Assembly: GCF_900291465.1 (NCBI RefSeq)
Contig: NZ_LT985808.1
Span: 1,253,871 to 1,317,870 of the forward strand
Length of the DNA stretch: 64,000 bases
From: Bacteroides sp. Marseille-P3684
Lineage (GTDB): Bacteria > Bacteroidota > Bacteroidia > Bacteroidales > Bacteroidaceae
Direction: 5' to 3'
The translations under genes were made by a program, and so were the position numbers. Under the pieces are notes generated by a model that worked only from the letters and a program-made list of their open reading frames with translations, ran no database searches and was not told the DNA's origin. Position 1 is the stretch's first letter, and every line of letters starts with the position of its first letter. This document shows, one piece after another, positions 7,698 through 16,862 of this stretch.

Positions 7698-8639
7698 ATG
7701 AAAACACTGACCAAGGTCGGAGTGGCACTCTCCGCGCTGCTCTCGCTGGGTGCATGCAGCCAACCCGCAAACGAAGCTCCCCAGGATTACTATATGTTTA
7801 CTTCTTTCCATGAACCTGCCAACGAGGGACTGCGCTTCCTCTACAGTGCGGACGGCATCCACTGGGACAGTGTGCCGGGGACCTGGCTCAAGCCGGAGCT
7901 GGGCGACAGCATCCTGCGCGACCCGTCCATCATTGTGGGCAAGGACAGTACCTTCCACCTGGTGTGGACGCTCTCCTGGCGCGGCAACACGGGCTTCGGC
8001 TATGCACGCTCGAAGGACCTCGTGCACTGGAGCGACCAGCGGCGGATTCCTGCGATGGACTCCGTGCCGTCGACGGTCAACGTGTGGGCGCCCGAGTGGT
8101 TCTATGACGACGTGAACGACTGCTACATGGTCATCTACTCGTCGTGTGTCCCCGAACGGAAGTTCGACCTGGGCGTGGAGGAAGAGAACAACAACCACCG
8201 CCTCTACTACGTCACCACCCGGGACTTCGAGACCTTCTCCGCTCCCGAGCTGCTCTACGACCCGGGCTTCAGCTGCATCGACGCCACGCTGGTGAAACGG
8301 GGCGAGCAGGACTACGTGATGGTGCTCAAGGACAACACCCGTCCGAACCGCAACCTGAAGGTGGCGTTCGCCAAGCGCCCCACGGGACCCTACACCGCCG
8401 CATCGTCGCCCTTCACCGGATTCCTGGTGGAAGGTCCCTCGGTGGAGAAGCTGGGCGACGACTACCTCATCTACTTTGACGACTACCAGAACCACATTTA
8501 CGGAGCGGTGAAGACGCGCGACTTTGCCGACTTCACCCCGATGACCGACAGTGTGAGCATCCCCAAGGGGCACAAGCACGGCACCATCTTCCGCGCCCCC
8601 GAAGCCGTGGTGAAAGGCCTGCTCGACCAGGCGAAGTGA
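7698..8639 (+). CDS. GH43-like secreted lipoprotein glycosidase
   Basis: 313 residues from ATG 7698, selected because it opens a compact lipoprotein signal (lipobox L-G-A-C, Cys20). ATG 7668 is possible. The mature part reads as a five-bladed propeller of the GH43/GH117 kind: Y-S-A-D-G-I-H-W near residue 45, L-R-D-P-S-I-I (an Asp-Pro catalytic-type word), W-A-P-E-W-F-Y near 125, I-D-A-T-L-V and V-E-G-P-S-V with the likely acid Glu. These enzymes remove arabinofuranose, xylose or related sugars. The substrate here cannot be read from sequence, but the neighbours point to pectin. It opens a seven-gene run with gaps of 3 to about 61 bp. Confidence 0.7.
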   Translation: MKTLTKVGVALSALLSLGACSQPANEAPQDYYMFTSFHEPANEGLRFLYSADGIHWDSVPGTWLKPELGDSILRDPSIIVGKDSTFHLVWTLSWRGNTGFGYARSKDLVHWSDQRRIPAMDSVPSTVNVWAPEWFYDDVNDCYMVIYSSCVPERKFDLGVEEENNNHRLYYVTTRDFETFSAPELLYDPGFSCIDATLVKRGEQDYVMVLKDNTRPNRNLKVAFAKRPTGPYTAASSPFTGFLVEGPSVEKLGDDYLIYFDDYQNHIYGAVKTRDFADFTPMTDSVSIPKGHKHGTIFRAPEAVVKGLLDQAK

Positions 8640-8688
8640 ACGGATACTCCCCGAATGCAACGACTGAAAAAACAATCCTATATTACCT

Positions 8689-11600
8689 ATGAACTATTCG
8701 AACAAACTTGTGATGACGTTTGCGGCTGCCCTGTTCTCCGTGGGCAGCCTGACAGCTCAGGAGCTGATCCATTACACCGGCACCGAGCTATCCGACCCGA
8801 ACGCGCATGACGGAAGGCTGTCGCCCGTGGTGGGTGTGCACAACATACAGACCATGCGTGCCAACCGCGAGAAGCCGTCCGCCTCGAACGGCAATGGCTG
8901 GACGTACAACCACCAGCCGATGATGGCGTACTGGAACGGACGCTTCTACATGCACTACCTGTCCGACCCGGTCGACGAGCATGTGCCGCCCTCGGTCACC
9001 TTCCTCCAGACTTCCGCCGACGGCTATACCTGGACCGACCCCGTGGAGCTGTTCCCTGCCTATGAGGTGCCCGAAGGGTTCCGCAAGCCCGACCTGCCTT
9101 ATGTGGCAGAGAAGGGGACGAAGGCCATCATGCACCAGCGCGTGGGCTTCTACGTCTCCAAGTCGGGCAAGCTGATAGCCATGGGCAACTACGGCATCTG
9201 CCTGCACAAGAAGGAGGACGACCCGAACGACGGCAACGGCATCGGCCGTGTCGTGCGCGAAATCAAGGCGGACGGCTCGTTCGGACCCATCTATTTCATC
9301 TATCTGAACCACGACTTCAACCCGGAGAAGGGCGGCAAGTACAAGGCTGCCTACCCCTTCTATACGAAAGCCAAGGACAAGGCGTTCCGACAGGCATGTG
9401 AGGAAATCCTTGCCAATCCGCTCTACCGCATGCAGTGGGTGGAGGAGGCGGACCGCGACGAACCGCTCATCCCGCTCAACAAGGCGTACAAGGCCTTCAA
9501 CTGGTACACCTTGCCCGACGGCAAGATTGCCGCGCTGTGGAAGCATGCGCTGACCTCGGTCAGTGCGGACGGCGGCAACACCTGGTCGCAACCCGTGCTC
9601 CGTGCGAAGGGCTTTGTGAACAGCAACGCCAAGATTTGGGGACAGCGGCTGAGCGACGGCACGTACGCCACCATCTACAACCCGGCGGAGTACCGCTGGC
9701 CGCTTGCCATCTCGCTGAGCCGTGACGGACTGGAGTACACCACGCTCAACCTCGTCTACGGCGATGTGCCCGCCATGCGCTATGCAGGCAACTACAAGTC
9801 CTTCGGTCCGCAGTATGCACGCGGCATCCAGGAGGGCAACGGCACGCCGCCCGACGGAGACTTGTGGGTGAGCTTCAGCGTAGGCAAGGAGGACATGTGG
9901 GTCACCCACATCCCCGTTCCGGTGCAGACAGTGGCGGCTTCACACGCCGATGAGGACTTTGCCGACTACAGGAAACTGGCGGACCTCGACATGTGGAACC
10001 TCAATTCGTACGTCTGGGCACCGGTGTCGCTGGAAGAGAAAGCCGGCAAGACGTGGCTCACCCTGCGCGACAAGGACCCCTTTGCCGCAGCGATGGCGGA
10101 GCGCAAGATTCCCGCCACGAAGAACCTGACCGTCTCGTTCGACCTGATGGCGGACCAGAACAACGCGGGCGAGCTGGAGATTGAGTTCCTCGATGAGGAC
10201 GGGGTCGCCTGCGCTCGCATCGACCTGACGAAGGAAGGCATCATGCGTTCCAAGGGAGGAGCGCGTTACGGGACGGTGTGCAACTACGAGCCGGGCAAGG
10301 TCTACCATATCCGCATGGACCTCTCGGTGGAGAACCGCAGCTCCGTCCTGACGCTGAACAACGGCGAGAAGAAGGTGACCCGGATGTTCTTTGCCCCGGT
10401 GCACAGCATCGAGCGCATCAAGTTCCGTACGGGCGCACGCACGAGCTTCCCCACACCCGACACCTGGGCCGACCAGTTCGAGGACATGCCCAATCCGGGC
10501 GCCGAGGAGCCGCAGGCAACCTTCCGCATTGCCAACTTCAAGACGGTGTCGAACGACGTGGACGGGCAGGCTGCCCTGCTGAAGTTCGACAACTTCAAGC
10601 ACTACGTGGACTACTTCAACACGATGGAGGACGAGAACATCGTCCAGGCAATCCCCAACGCACAGGCTGCCGAGTGGATGCGGGCGAACGTCCCCCTGTT
10701 CGAGTGTCCTCAGAAGAACTTTGAGGAGATGTTCTACTACCGTTGGTGGACCCTCCGCAAGCACATCAAGAACACCCCGGCGGGATACGGCATGACGGAG
10801 TTCCTCGTGCAACGCTCCTACGCCGACAAGTATAATCTCATCGCGTGCGCCATCGGCCACCACATCCATGAGAGCCGCTGGCTGCGCGACCCCCAGTACC
10901 TGGACCAGATACTCCACACGTGGTACCGCGGCAATGAAGGCGGCGCCATGAAGAAGATGAACAAGTTCAGCTCCTGGAACCCCGCCGCCGTCTACGAGCG
11001 TTACCTCGTGGATGCCGACCGGGACTACATGCTCGACCTCTATCGCGACCTCGATGCCGAGTACAAGCGTTGGGAGAGCACCAACCGCCTCAAGAGCGGA
11101 CTCTACTGGCAGGGCGACGTGCAGGACGGCATGGAGGAGAGCATCAGCGGCGGTCGCAAGAAGCAGTATGCCCGTCCGACCATCAACAGCTACATGTACG
11201 GCAACGCCCTGGCGCTCTCGAAGATGGCAGCCATGAAGGGCGATGACGCCGCCTCGAAGCTCTATGCCGCCAAGGCGGACACGCTCAAGCACCTCATCGA
11301 GACGCAGCTGTGGAACGAGGAGCAGCAGTTCTTCGAGACCCGCCGTCCCGATTCGCTCGCCAACGTGCGCGAGGCCATCGGCTACATCCCCTGGTACTTC
11401 AACCTCCCCAATGACAACCAGCAGAAGTATGAAGTCGCCTGGTTGCAACTCACCGACGAGAAGGGCTTCTCCGCTCCCTTCGGTCTGACCACCGCCGAGC
11501 GCCGCCACCCGGAGTTCCGCACCCGAGGCGTGGGACGTTGCGAGTGGGACGGTGCCATCTGGCCCTTCGCTACTTCGCAGACGCTCACCGGGCTGGCGAA

Positions 11601-12045
11601 CTACCTGAACAGCACCGAGACCCCCGTGGTGACCGACAGTGTCTTCTTCCGTCAGATGGAACTGTACGTGGAGTCGCAGTACCGCCGCGGACGTCCGTAC
11701 ATCGGCGAGTACCTTGACGAGACCAACGGGCAGTGGCTCATGGGCGACCGCGAGCGCAGCCGCTACTACAACCACTCGACGTTCAATGACCTGGTGATTA
11801 CAGGACTTGTCGGTCTGCGTCCGCGTGCCGACCGCACCCTCGAGGTGCATCCCCTCGTCCCGGCGGACAAGTGGGACTGGTTCTGCCTGGACAATGTGCT
11901 CTACCACGGACGCAACCTGACCATCCTCTGGGACAAGAACGGCGACCGCTACCACCTGGGCAAGGGACTGCGTGTGCTGGTCGACGGCAAGGAGGTGGGA
12001 CATGCCGACACCCTGGGACGCCTCGTCTGTCCCGACGTCCTTTGA
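8689..12045 (+). CDS. Bimodular secreted glycosidase: N-terminal propeller plus C-terminal (alpha/alpha)6 domain (GH143-GH142-like)
   Basis: 1118 residues with signal peptide (S-L-T-A-Q-E). Residues about 25-410 look like a sialidase-type propeller (T-S-A-D-G-Y-T-W, V-S-A-D-G-G-N-T-W, L-S-R-D-G-L-E-Y). Residues 425-610 form a LamG-like beta-sandwich. Residues 660-1060 are a six-hairpin glycosidase (Y-Y-R-W-W-T-L-R-K-H, H-E-S-R-W, S-G-L-Y-W-Q-G-D-V-Q-D-G-M-E, G-R-C-E-W-D-G-A-I-W-P-F). The length and order match B. thetaiotaomicron BT1020 as I recall it. That protein is the founding GH143 (DHA hydrolase) plus GH142 (beta-L-arabinofuranosidase), acting on rhamnogalacturonan-II chain D. The domain reading is from sequence; the enzyme activities are inferred from recall and operon context. 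Confidence 0.65.
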   Translation: MNYSNKLVMTFAAALFSVGSLTAQELIHYTGTELSDPNAHDGRLSPVVGVHNIQTMRANREKPSASNGNGWTYNHQPMMAYWNGRFYMHYLSDPVDEHVPPSVTFLQTSADGYTWTDPVELFPAYEVPEGFRKPDLPYVAEKGTKAIMHQRVGFYVSKSGKLIAMGNYGICLHKKEDDPNDGNGIGRVVREIKADGSFGPIYFIYLNHDFNPEKGGKYKAAYPFYTKAKDKAFRQACEEILANPLYRMQWVEEADRDEPLIPLNKAYKAFNWYTLPDGKIAALWKHALTSVSADGGNTWSQPVLRAKGFVNSNAKIWGQRLSDGTYATIYNPAEYRWPLAISLSRDGLEYTTLNLVYGDVPAMRYAGNYKSFGPQYARGIQEGNGTPPDGDLWVSFSVGKEDMWVTHIPVPVQTVAASHADEDFADYRKLADLDMWNLNSYVWAPVSLEEKAGKTWLTLRDKDPFAAAMAERKIPATKNLTVSFDLMADQNNAGELEIEFLDEDGVACARIDLTKEGIMRSKGGARYGTVCNYEPGKVYHIRMDLSVENRSSVLTLNNGEKKVTRMFFAPVHSIERIKFRTGARTSFPTPDTWADQFEDMPNPGAEEPQATFRIANFKTVSNDVDGQAALLKFDNFKHYVDYFNTMEDENIVQAIPNAQAAEWMRANVPLFECPQKNFEEMFYYRWWTLRKHIKNTPAGYGMTEFLVQRSYADKYNLIACAIGHHIHESRWLRDPQYLDQILHTWYRGNEGGAMKKMNKFSSWNPAAVYERYLVDADRDYMLDLYRDLDAEYKRWESTNRLKSGLYWQGDVQDGMEESISGGRKKQYARPTINSYMYGNALALSKMAAMKGDDAASKLYAAKADTLKHLIETQLWNEEQQFFETRRPDSLANVREAIGYIPWYFNLPNDNQQKYEVAWLQLTDEKGFSAPFGLTTAERRHPEFRTRGVGRCEWDGAIWPFATSQTLTGLANYLNSTETPVVTDSVFFRQMELYVESQYRRGRPYIGEYLDETNGQWLMGDRERSRYYNHSTFNDLVITGLVGLRPRADRTLEVHPLVPADKWDWFCLDNVLYHGRNLTILWDKNGDRYHLGKGLRVLVDGKEVGHADTLGRLVCPDVL

Positions 12046-12074
12046 ACGATGAGTAACCGAATAACACAAGACGA

Positions 12075-14840
12075 ATGAACAGGAAACGAACTGCATTCCT
12101 CGGAATGCTCGCATGGCTTGCAGCAACAACGCTGCAAGCCATTGACGTAACCCGCATCACGTGCGAGACTGCCGAACGTCCGCTGGCACTGTCCGCCTCC
12201 ACGCCCCGCTTCGGGTGGCAGCTGGAGGGCGAGGCCGGCACGATGCAGTCTGCCTATGCCGTCGAGGTCTATACCCGTCAGGGAGACAGCCGGACCGTGG
12301 TGTGGGAGAGTGGAAAGACCGCCTCGGACCAGAGTCAGTGGGTGCCCTACGGCGGGACGTCGCTCCGCCCCATGGAGCGTTATTTCTGGAGGGTACGCGT
12401 GTGGGACGAGCAGGACCGTCCGTCGGCATGGAGCCGGGAGGGCGAGTTCCGTCTGGCACCCCGTGCGGACTTCTTCGATGCCCGTTGGATTGGCGCCATC
12501 ACGAATCAGGACGCCTGCTTCCCGGAAGGACGCATCTACGAAGGTGCCCGCCTGAAGAAGGCGAAGGCTGCCTGGGACGCTGTCGACTCGCTGGCGTGGC
12601 GCAGCATCTGCCTGCGGAAGGACTTCACGGCATCCCGCCGGGTGGCAAGCGCCACGGCCTACGTCTGCGGACTGGGGCACTACGAGCTGACGCTCAACGG
12701 GACGAAGGTGGGCGACGGTGAGTTCACCCCGCTCATCAGCGACTACGACAAGACCGTCTACTACAATACCTACGACGTGACCGACCTCGTGAAGCCGGGA
12801 GCGAACGCCGCCGGTGTCCTCCTGGGCAACGGTTTCTACAATGTCATGGGAGGCGGACGTTACCGCAAGCTCCAGGTAGCCTTCGGCGCGCCGACCCTGC
12901 TCTTCCAGCTGGTGATTGACTACGCCGACGGCACGCGCGAGGTGGTGAAGTCCGGTGCGGACTGGAAGTACGCTCTCAGCCCCATCACCTTCAACACCCT
13001 CTACGGCGGCGAAGACTACGATGCCCGTCTGGAGCAGCCCGGGTGGGACTGCCCCGGATTCGACGACGCAGCGTGGAAACCCGTCGTGCTGCAGGAGGCG
13101 CCCCGGGGAGCATTGCGCCCCCAACAGGCACCGCCCGTGAAAATCATGGAACGCTATGACGTGCAGCGGACGCACAAGCTCACCCCTGCCGAGGTCGACT
13201 CCGCCTGCGTGTCGACCAAGCGCACCGTGGACCCGTCGGCACTGATGTTCGACATGGGTCAGAACCTGGCGGGCTTCCCCGAGATTACCGTGCAGGGCAA
13301 GCGCGGCCAGCAGGTGACCATCCTCGTCGGCGAAGCACTGACGCCGGAGCATGCCGTCAACCAGCGGCAGACCGGGCGGCAGTACTACTACACCTACACC
13401 CTCAAGGGCGACGGGGTGGAGACCTGGCACCCGCGTTTCACCTACTACGGCTTCCGCTACATCCAGGTCGAGGGAGCGGTAATGAAAGGGCAGAAGAATC
13501 CCCGCAAGCTCCCCGTCATCCGGAAGATACAGTCGTGCTTCGTCTACAACTCCGCCTCGCAGACCGGACACTTCGAGTGCTCCAACCCCATCTTCACCGC
13601 GGCACACCGCCTCATCGACCGTGCCGTGCGCAGCAACATGCAGGGCGTGTTCACCGACTGTCCGCACCGTGAGAAGCTCGGTTGGCTGGAGGAAGTGCAC
13701 CTCAATGGTCCGGGCCTGCTCTACAACTACGACCTGACCACCTTCGGGCGGAAGGTCATCCGCGACGTGGCGGACTCCCAGCAGCCCGACGGCATGGTGC
13801 CGACCACGGCTCCGCGTTACGTCATCTTCGAAGGCCCGGGCATGGACCCCTTTGCCGAGTCCCCCGAGTGGGCAAGCACGCTCATCCTCTTCCCTTTCAT
13901 GTACTACGAGGCATACGGCGACGACTCGCTCATCCGCGAGTACTATCCCTTCATGCGTCGCTACGTGGACTACCTGACGTCCCGTGCCGACGGCCACATC
14001 GTCGACTTCGGACTGGGCGACTGGTACGACTATGACGGCATCCACAAGGCAGGCTTCTCGCGCAACACCTCGATAGCCATCGTTGCCACGGCACATTACT
14101 ACATGGACCTCTGCAAGCTCGTCGAGGCGGCACGTATGGTGGGCAATGCCTACGACGCGGCGACCTACGGAGCCTTGGCTGACGAGGTGAAGCAGGCATT
14201 CAACGCCCGTTTCTTCCACGCAGACACCAACCAGTACGATACCGGCAGCCAGTGTGCCAACGCCCTGGCACTCTTCATGGACGTGGTGCCTGCCGACCGT
14301 CGGCAGGCGGTGCTCGACAACCTGGTGAAGGACATCCGTGCCCGTGGCACACGCCTCACTACCGGCGACGTGGGCAACCGCTACCTCTTCCGCGTCCTGG
14401 CGGACAACGGGCTAAACGACCTGATGTACGCCATGCACAACCACGAGGAGGCGCCCGGCTACGGCTTCCAATTGAAGTTCGGCGCCACGACGCTCACCGA
14501 GCAGTGGGACCCTCGGCAAGGCTCGTCCTGGAACCACTTCATGATGGGACAGATCGAGGAGTGGTTCTACCGCTCGCTGGCGGGCATTCTCCCCGCATCG
14601 GACAAGCCCGGCTGCCAGCATCTGATTATCCGTCCGCAAGCCGTGGGCGACCTGAAGGAAGTGAAGGCCTCCTGCCACACCCTCTACGGCGAGGTCTCCG
14701 TGGAGTGGACCCGCAAGGACGGTAACTTCAGCCTCCGTGTCAGTGTCCCCGTGAACTGTACGGCGGACGTCTACCTGCCCGGCGACACCGCTCCGCGCAC
14801 CGTGAAGAGCGGTACCCATACCTTGACGAAAGCTATCTGA
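12075..14840 (+). CDS. GH78 alpha-L-rhamnosidase
   Basis: 921 residues with signal peptide (A-T-T-L-Q-A). The order is typical of bacterial rhamnosidases: fibronectin-like N-terminal domain (R-F-G-W-Q-L, Y-F-W-R-V-R-V-W-D), the jelly-roll Bac_rhamnosid N domain (Y-V-C-G-L-G-H-Y-E-L-x-L-N-G, residues about 190-340), a concanavalin-like domain with F-D-M-G-Q-N-L-A-G near 395, the (alpha/alpha)6 catalytic domain from about 500, and a C-terminal beta-sandwich. The family signature D-C-P-H-R-E-K-L-G-W starts at residue 528. It cleaves terminal alpha-L-rhamnose, here probably from pectic side chains. It starts 29 bp after the previous gene. Confidence 0.9.
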   Translation: MNRKRTAFLGMLAWLAATTLQAIDVTRITCETAERPLALSASTPRFGWQLEGEAGTMQSAYAVEVYTRQGDSRTVVWESGKTASDQSQWVPYGGTSLRPMERYFWRVRVWDEQDRPSAWSREGEFRLAPRADFFDARWIGAITNQDACFPEGRIYEGARLKKAKAAWDAVDSLAWRSICLRKDFTASRRVASATAYVCGLGHYELTLNGTKVGDGEFTPLISDYDKTVYYNTYDVTDLVKPGANAAGVLLGNGFYNVMGGGRYRKLQVAFGAPTLLFQLVIDYADGTREVVKSGADWKYALSPITFNTLYGGEDYDARLEQPGWDCPGFDDAAWKPVVLQEAPRGALRPQQAPPVKIMERYDVQRTHKLTPAEVDSACVSTKRTVDPSALMFDMGQNLAGFPEITVQGKRGQQVTILVGEALTPEHAVNQRQTGRQYYYTYTLKGDGVETWHPRFTYYGFRYIQVEGAVMKGQKNPRKLPVIRKIQSCFVYNSASQTGHFECSNPIFTAAHRLIDRAVRSNMQGVFTDCPHREKLGWLEEVHLNGPGLLYNYDLTTFGRKVIRDVADSQQPDGMVPTTAPRYVIFEGPGMDPFAESPEWASTLILFPFMYYEAYGDDSLIREYYPFMRRYVDYLTSRADGHIVDFGLGDWYDYDGIHKAGFSRNTSIAIVATAHYYMDLCKLVEAARMVGNAYDAATYGALADEVKQAFNARFFHADTNQYDTGSQCANALALFMDVVPADRRQAVLDNLVKDIRARGTRLTTGDVGNRYLFRVLADNGLNDLMYAMHNHEEAPGYGFQLKFGATTLTEQWDPRQGSSWNHFMMGQIEEWFYRSLAGILPASDKPGCQHLIIRPQAVGDLKEVKASCHTLYGEVSVEWTRKDGNFSLRVSVPVNCTADVYLPGDTAPRTVKSGTHTLTKAI

Positions 14841-14867
14841 GAACCTTTGATACATACTATGCTGACA

Positions 14868-16823
14868 ATGAAGAAACAACTGACACTCACATTGCTCGCC
14901 TGCGCGGCGCTCTCCGCACAGGCACAAAACACGTTTGAAGGGAAGTTCACCCGTCCGCTGGGTGAAGTCCTGGAGGAAATCTCCACGCGCTTCAACGTCC
15001 GTCTCGCCTACGACATCGACACCGTGGGCAAGACACTGCCGTATGCCGACTTCCGCATCCGCCCCTATTCGGTGGAGGAGTCGCTCACCAACGTACTCGC
15101 CCCGTTCGACTATAAGTTCGTCAAGCAGAGCGACACGCGCTACAAGCTGAAACGCTATGAATATGCCCGGCGCACCGATGCCGACGGAGAGAAGCTGCTG
15201 AACTACCTCTGCACGCTCTACACCGACAAGGCAAGCTTCGAGCAACGCAAGGCCGTGCTGAAAAAGGAGGTGCGCGAACGCCTCCAGATAGACAAGTACC
15301 TCGCCCAGCGCACCGGCAGCGAACCCATCCTGTCGAAGGTGCGCAAGTACGACGGGTACACCGTGCAGAACTTTGCCCTGGAGACCTTGCCCGGACTGTA
15401 TGTCTGCGGCTCCATCTACACGCCGAAGGGCAAGGGCAAGCATGCCCTCATCATTTGCCCGAACGGCCACTTCGGCAACGGGCGTTACCGCGAGGACCAG
15501 CAGCAGCGCATGGGGACATTGGCACGCATGGGCGCCATCTGTGTCGACTACGACCTGTTCGGCTGGGGAGAATCTGCGCTCCAGGTGTCTTCAGTGGGAC
15601 ATAACACCAGCATCGCCCACATCATCCAGGCGATGAACGGCATCTCCATCCTGGACTACATGATGACCCGCGAGGACGTCGACATCACCCGTGTGGGAGT
15701 CAACGGCGGTTCGGGTGGCGGCACGCAGACGGTGTTGCTCTCCGTGCTCGACGACCGCTACACGGCAGCCTGTCCGGTGGTAAGCCTGGCTTCCCACTTC
15801 GACGGCGGTTGCCCCTGCGAGAGCGGCATGCCCGTGACACTGGCAGGCGGAGGCACCTGCAATGCCGAGCTGGGCGCCCTCTTCGCTCCGAAGCCCATGT
15901 GCGTGGTGTCCGACGGAAAGGACTGGACCGCCAGCACGCCGGGGCTGGAGTTCCCCTACCTGCAGAAGGTCTACGGCTTCTACGGCGCTGCCGACAAGGT
16001 GACCAACGTCCACCTGCCCAAGGAAGGGCACGACTTCGGTCCGAACAAGCGCAATGCGGTCTATGACTTCTTCGCCGACGTGTTCCGCCTCGACAAGAGC
16101 AAGCTGGACGAGAGCAAGGTGACCATTGAGCCGTTTGAGAACCTCTACAGCTTCGGCAAGAAAGGCGAGAAGATGCCCGAGAACGCCATCCGCTCGGTCA
16201 ACGACCTGGGCAAGTTCTTCGGGCAGGATGCCGTGCGCGCCGCTGCTGCCGACGAGTCGGTGCTGAAGAAGTCGCAGGAAATCATCGCCGCCCTCAACCT
16301 CACCGACGAGAAGGCTGCCAACCTGGCCACGACAGCGGTCTATAACCACCGCCGTGCCGTGCGCGACTGGCACAACACGCATCCCTACACCATCATCCCC
16401 GAAGTGGACCAGGCGACGGGCCGCAAGCTCAGCAAGGTAGAGCGTGAGATGATGGCGGACAAGAGCATTCCGGAGTCCGTGCACGCCCGGCTGCTGAAAG
16501 ACCTGAACCGCGTCCTGACGCCGGAGCAGGTAGAGCAGGTCTTCGACGGATACACCGTCGGGAAGGTGGCGTTCACCATGAAGGGCTACTATGCCATCGT
16601 TCCCGACCTGACCGACGAAGAGGCGCGCGTCATCGAAGGCTACCTGAAGCAGGCACGCGAGGAGGCGCTGGAGTGCAAGAGCATGAAGGCCATCTCACAG
16701 GTGTTCGAGGTCTACAAGAGCAAGTGCGAGCAGTACCTCAACAGCAACGGACGCAACTGGCGTCAGCTCTTCAAGGACTATGTGAACAAGCGTAATGCCG
16801 AGAAGAAAGCCAAGAAGAACTAG
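14868..16823 (+). CDS. STN domain - alpha/beta-hydrolase esterase - DUF3826 fusion
   Basis: 651 residues if ATG 14868 is used, which gives a clean signal M-K-K-Q-L-T-L-T-L-L-A-C. ATGs at 14847 and 14859 are alternatives. Residues about 22-75 read as an STN (secretin/TonB short N-terminal) domain: F-T-R-P-L-G-E-V-L-E-E-I-S, V-R-L-A-Y-D and Y-S-V-E-E-S-L-T-N. Residues about 130-420 are an acetyl-xylan-esterase-like alpha/beta hydrolase with nucleophile word N-G-G-S-G-G-G-T-Q and a histidine in K-E-G-H-D-F-G. The last 200 residues match DUF3826 (I-I-A-A-L-N-L-T-D-E-K-A, L-T-P-E-Q-V-E-Q-V-F-D-G-Y-T-V-G, K-G-Y-Y-A-I-V-P-D-L-T-D-E-E). It probably removes ester groups from pectin in the periplasm. 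An STN domain on an enzyme is unusual. Confidence 0.75.
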   Translation: MKKQLTLTLLACAALSAQAQNTFEGKFTRPLGEVLEEISTRFNVRLAYDIDTVGKTLPYADFRIRPYSVEESLTNVLAPFDYKFVKQSDTRYKLKRYEYARRTDADGEKLLNYLCTLYTDKASFEQRKAVLKKEVRERLQIDKYLAQRTGSEPILSKVRKYDGYTVQNFALETLPGLYVCGSIYTPKGKGKHALIICPNGHFGNGRYREDQQQRMGTLARMGAICVDYDLFGWGESALQVSSVGHNTSIAHIIQAMNGISILDYMMTREDVDITRVGVNGGSGGGTQTVLLSVLDDRYTAACPVVSLASHFDGGCPCESGMPVTLAGGGTCNAELGALFAPKPMCVVSDGKDWTASTPGLEFPYLQKVYGFYGAADKVTNVHLPKEGHDFGPNKRNAVYDFFADVFRLDKSKLDESKVTIEPFENLYSFGKKGEKMPENAIRSVNDLGKFFGQDAVRAAAADESVLKKSQEIIAALNLTDEKAANLATTAVYNHRRAVRDWHNTHPYTIIPEVDQATGRKLSKVEREMMADKSIPESVHARLLKDLNRVLTPEQVEQVFDGYTVGKVAFTMKGYYAIVPDLTDEEARVIEGYLKQAREEALECKSMKAISQVFEVYKSKCEQYLNSNGRNWRQLFKDYVNKRNAEKKAKKN

Positions 16824-16862
16824 GCAGACTCGTTATTCATCCTCCCTTAAACAACCGATACT

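Noticed and set aside
11949-14219. Long minus-strand open frame of 756 codons opposite the GH78 gene (also 9940-12129 and 4120-6024)
   Set aside because: These are antisense frames of GC-rich coding sequence. The translations are low-complexity, rich in Val, Gly, His and Arg, without domains. The plus-strand genes have clear families.
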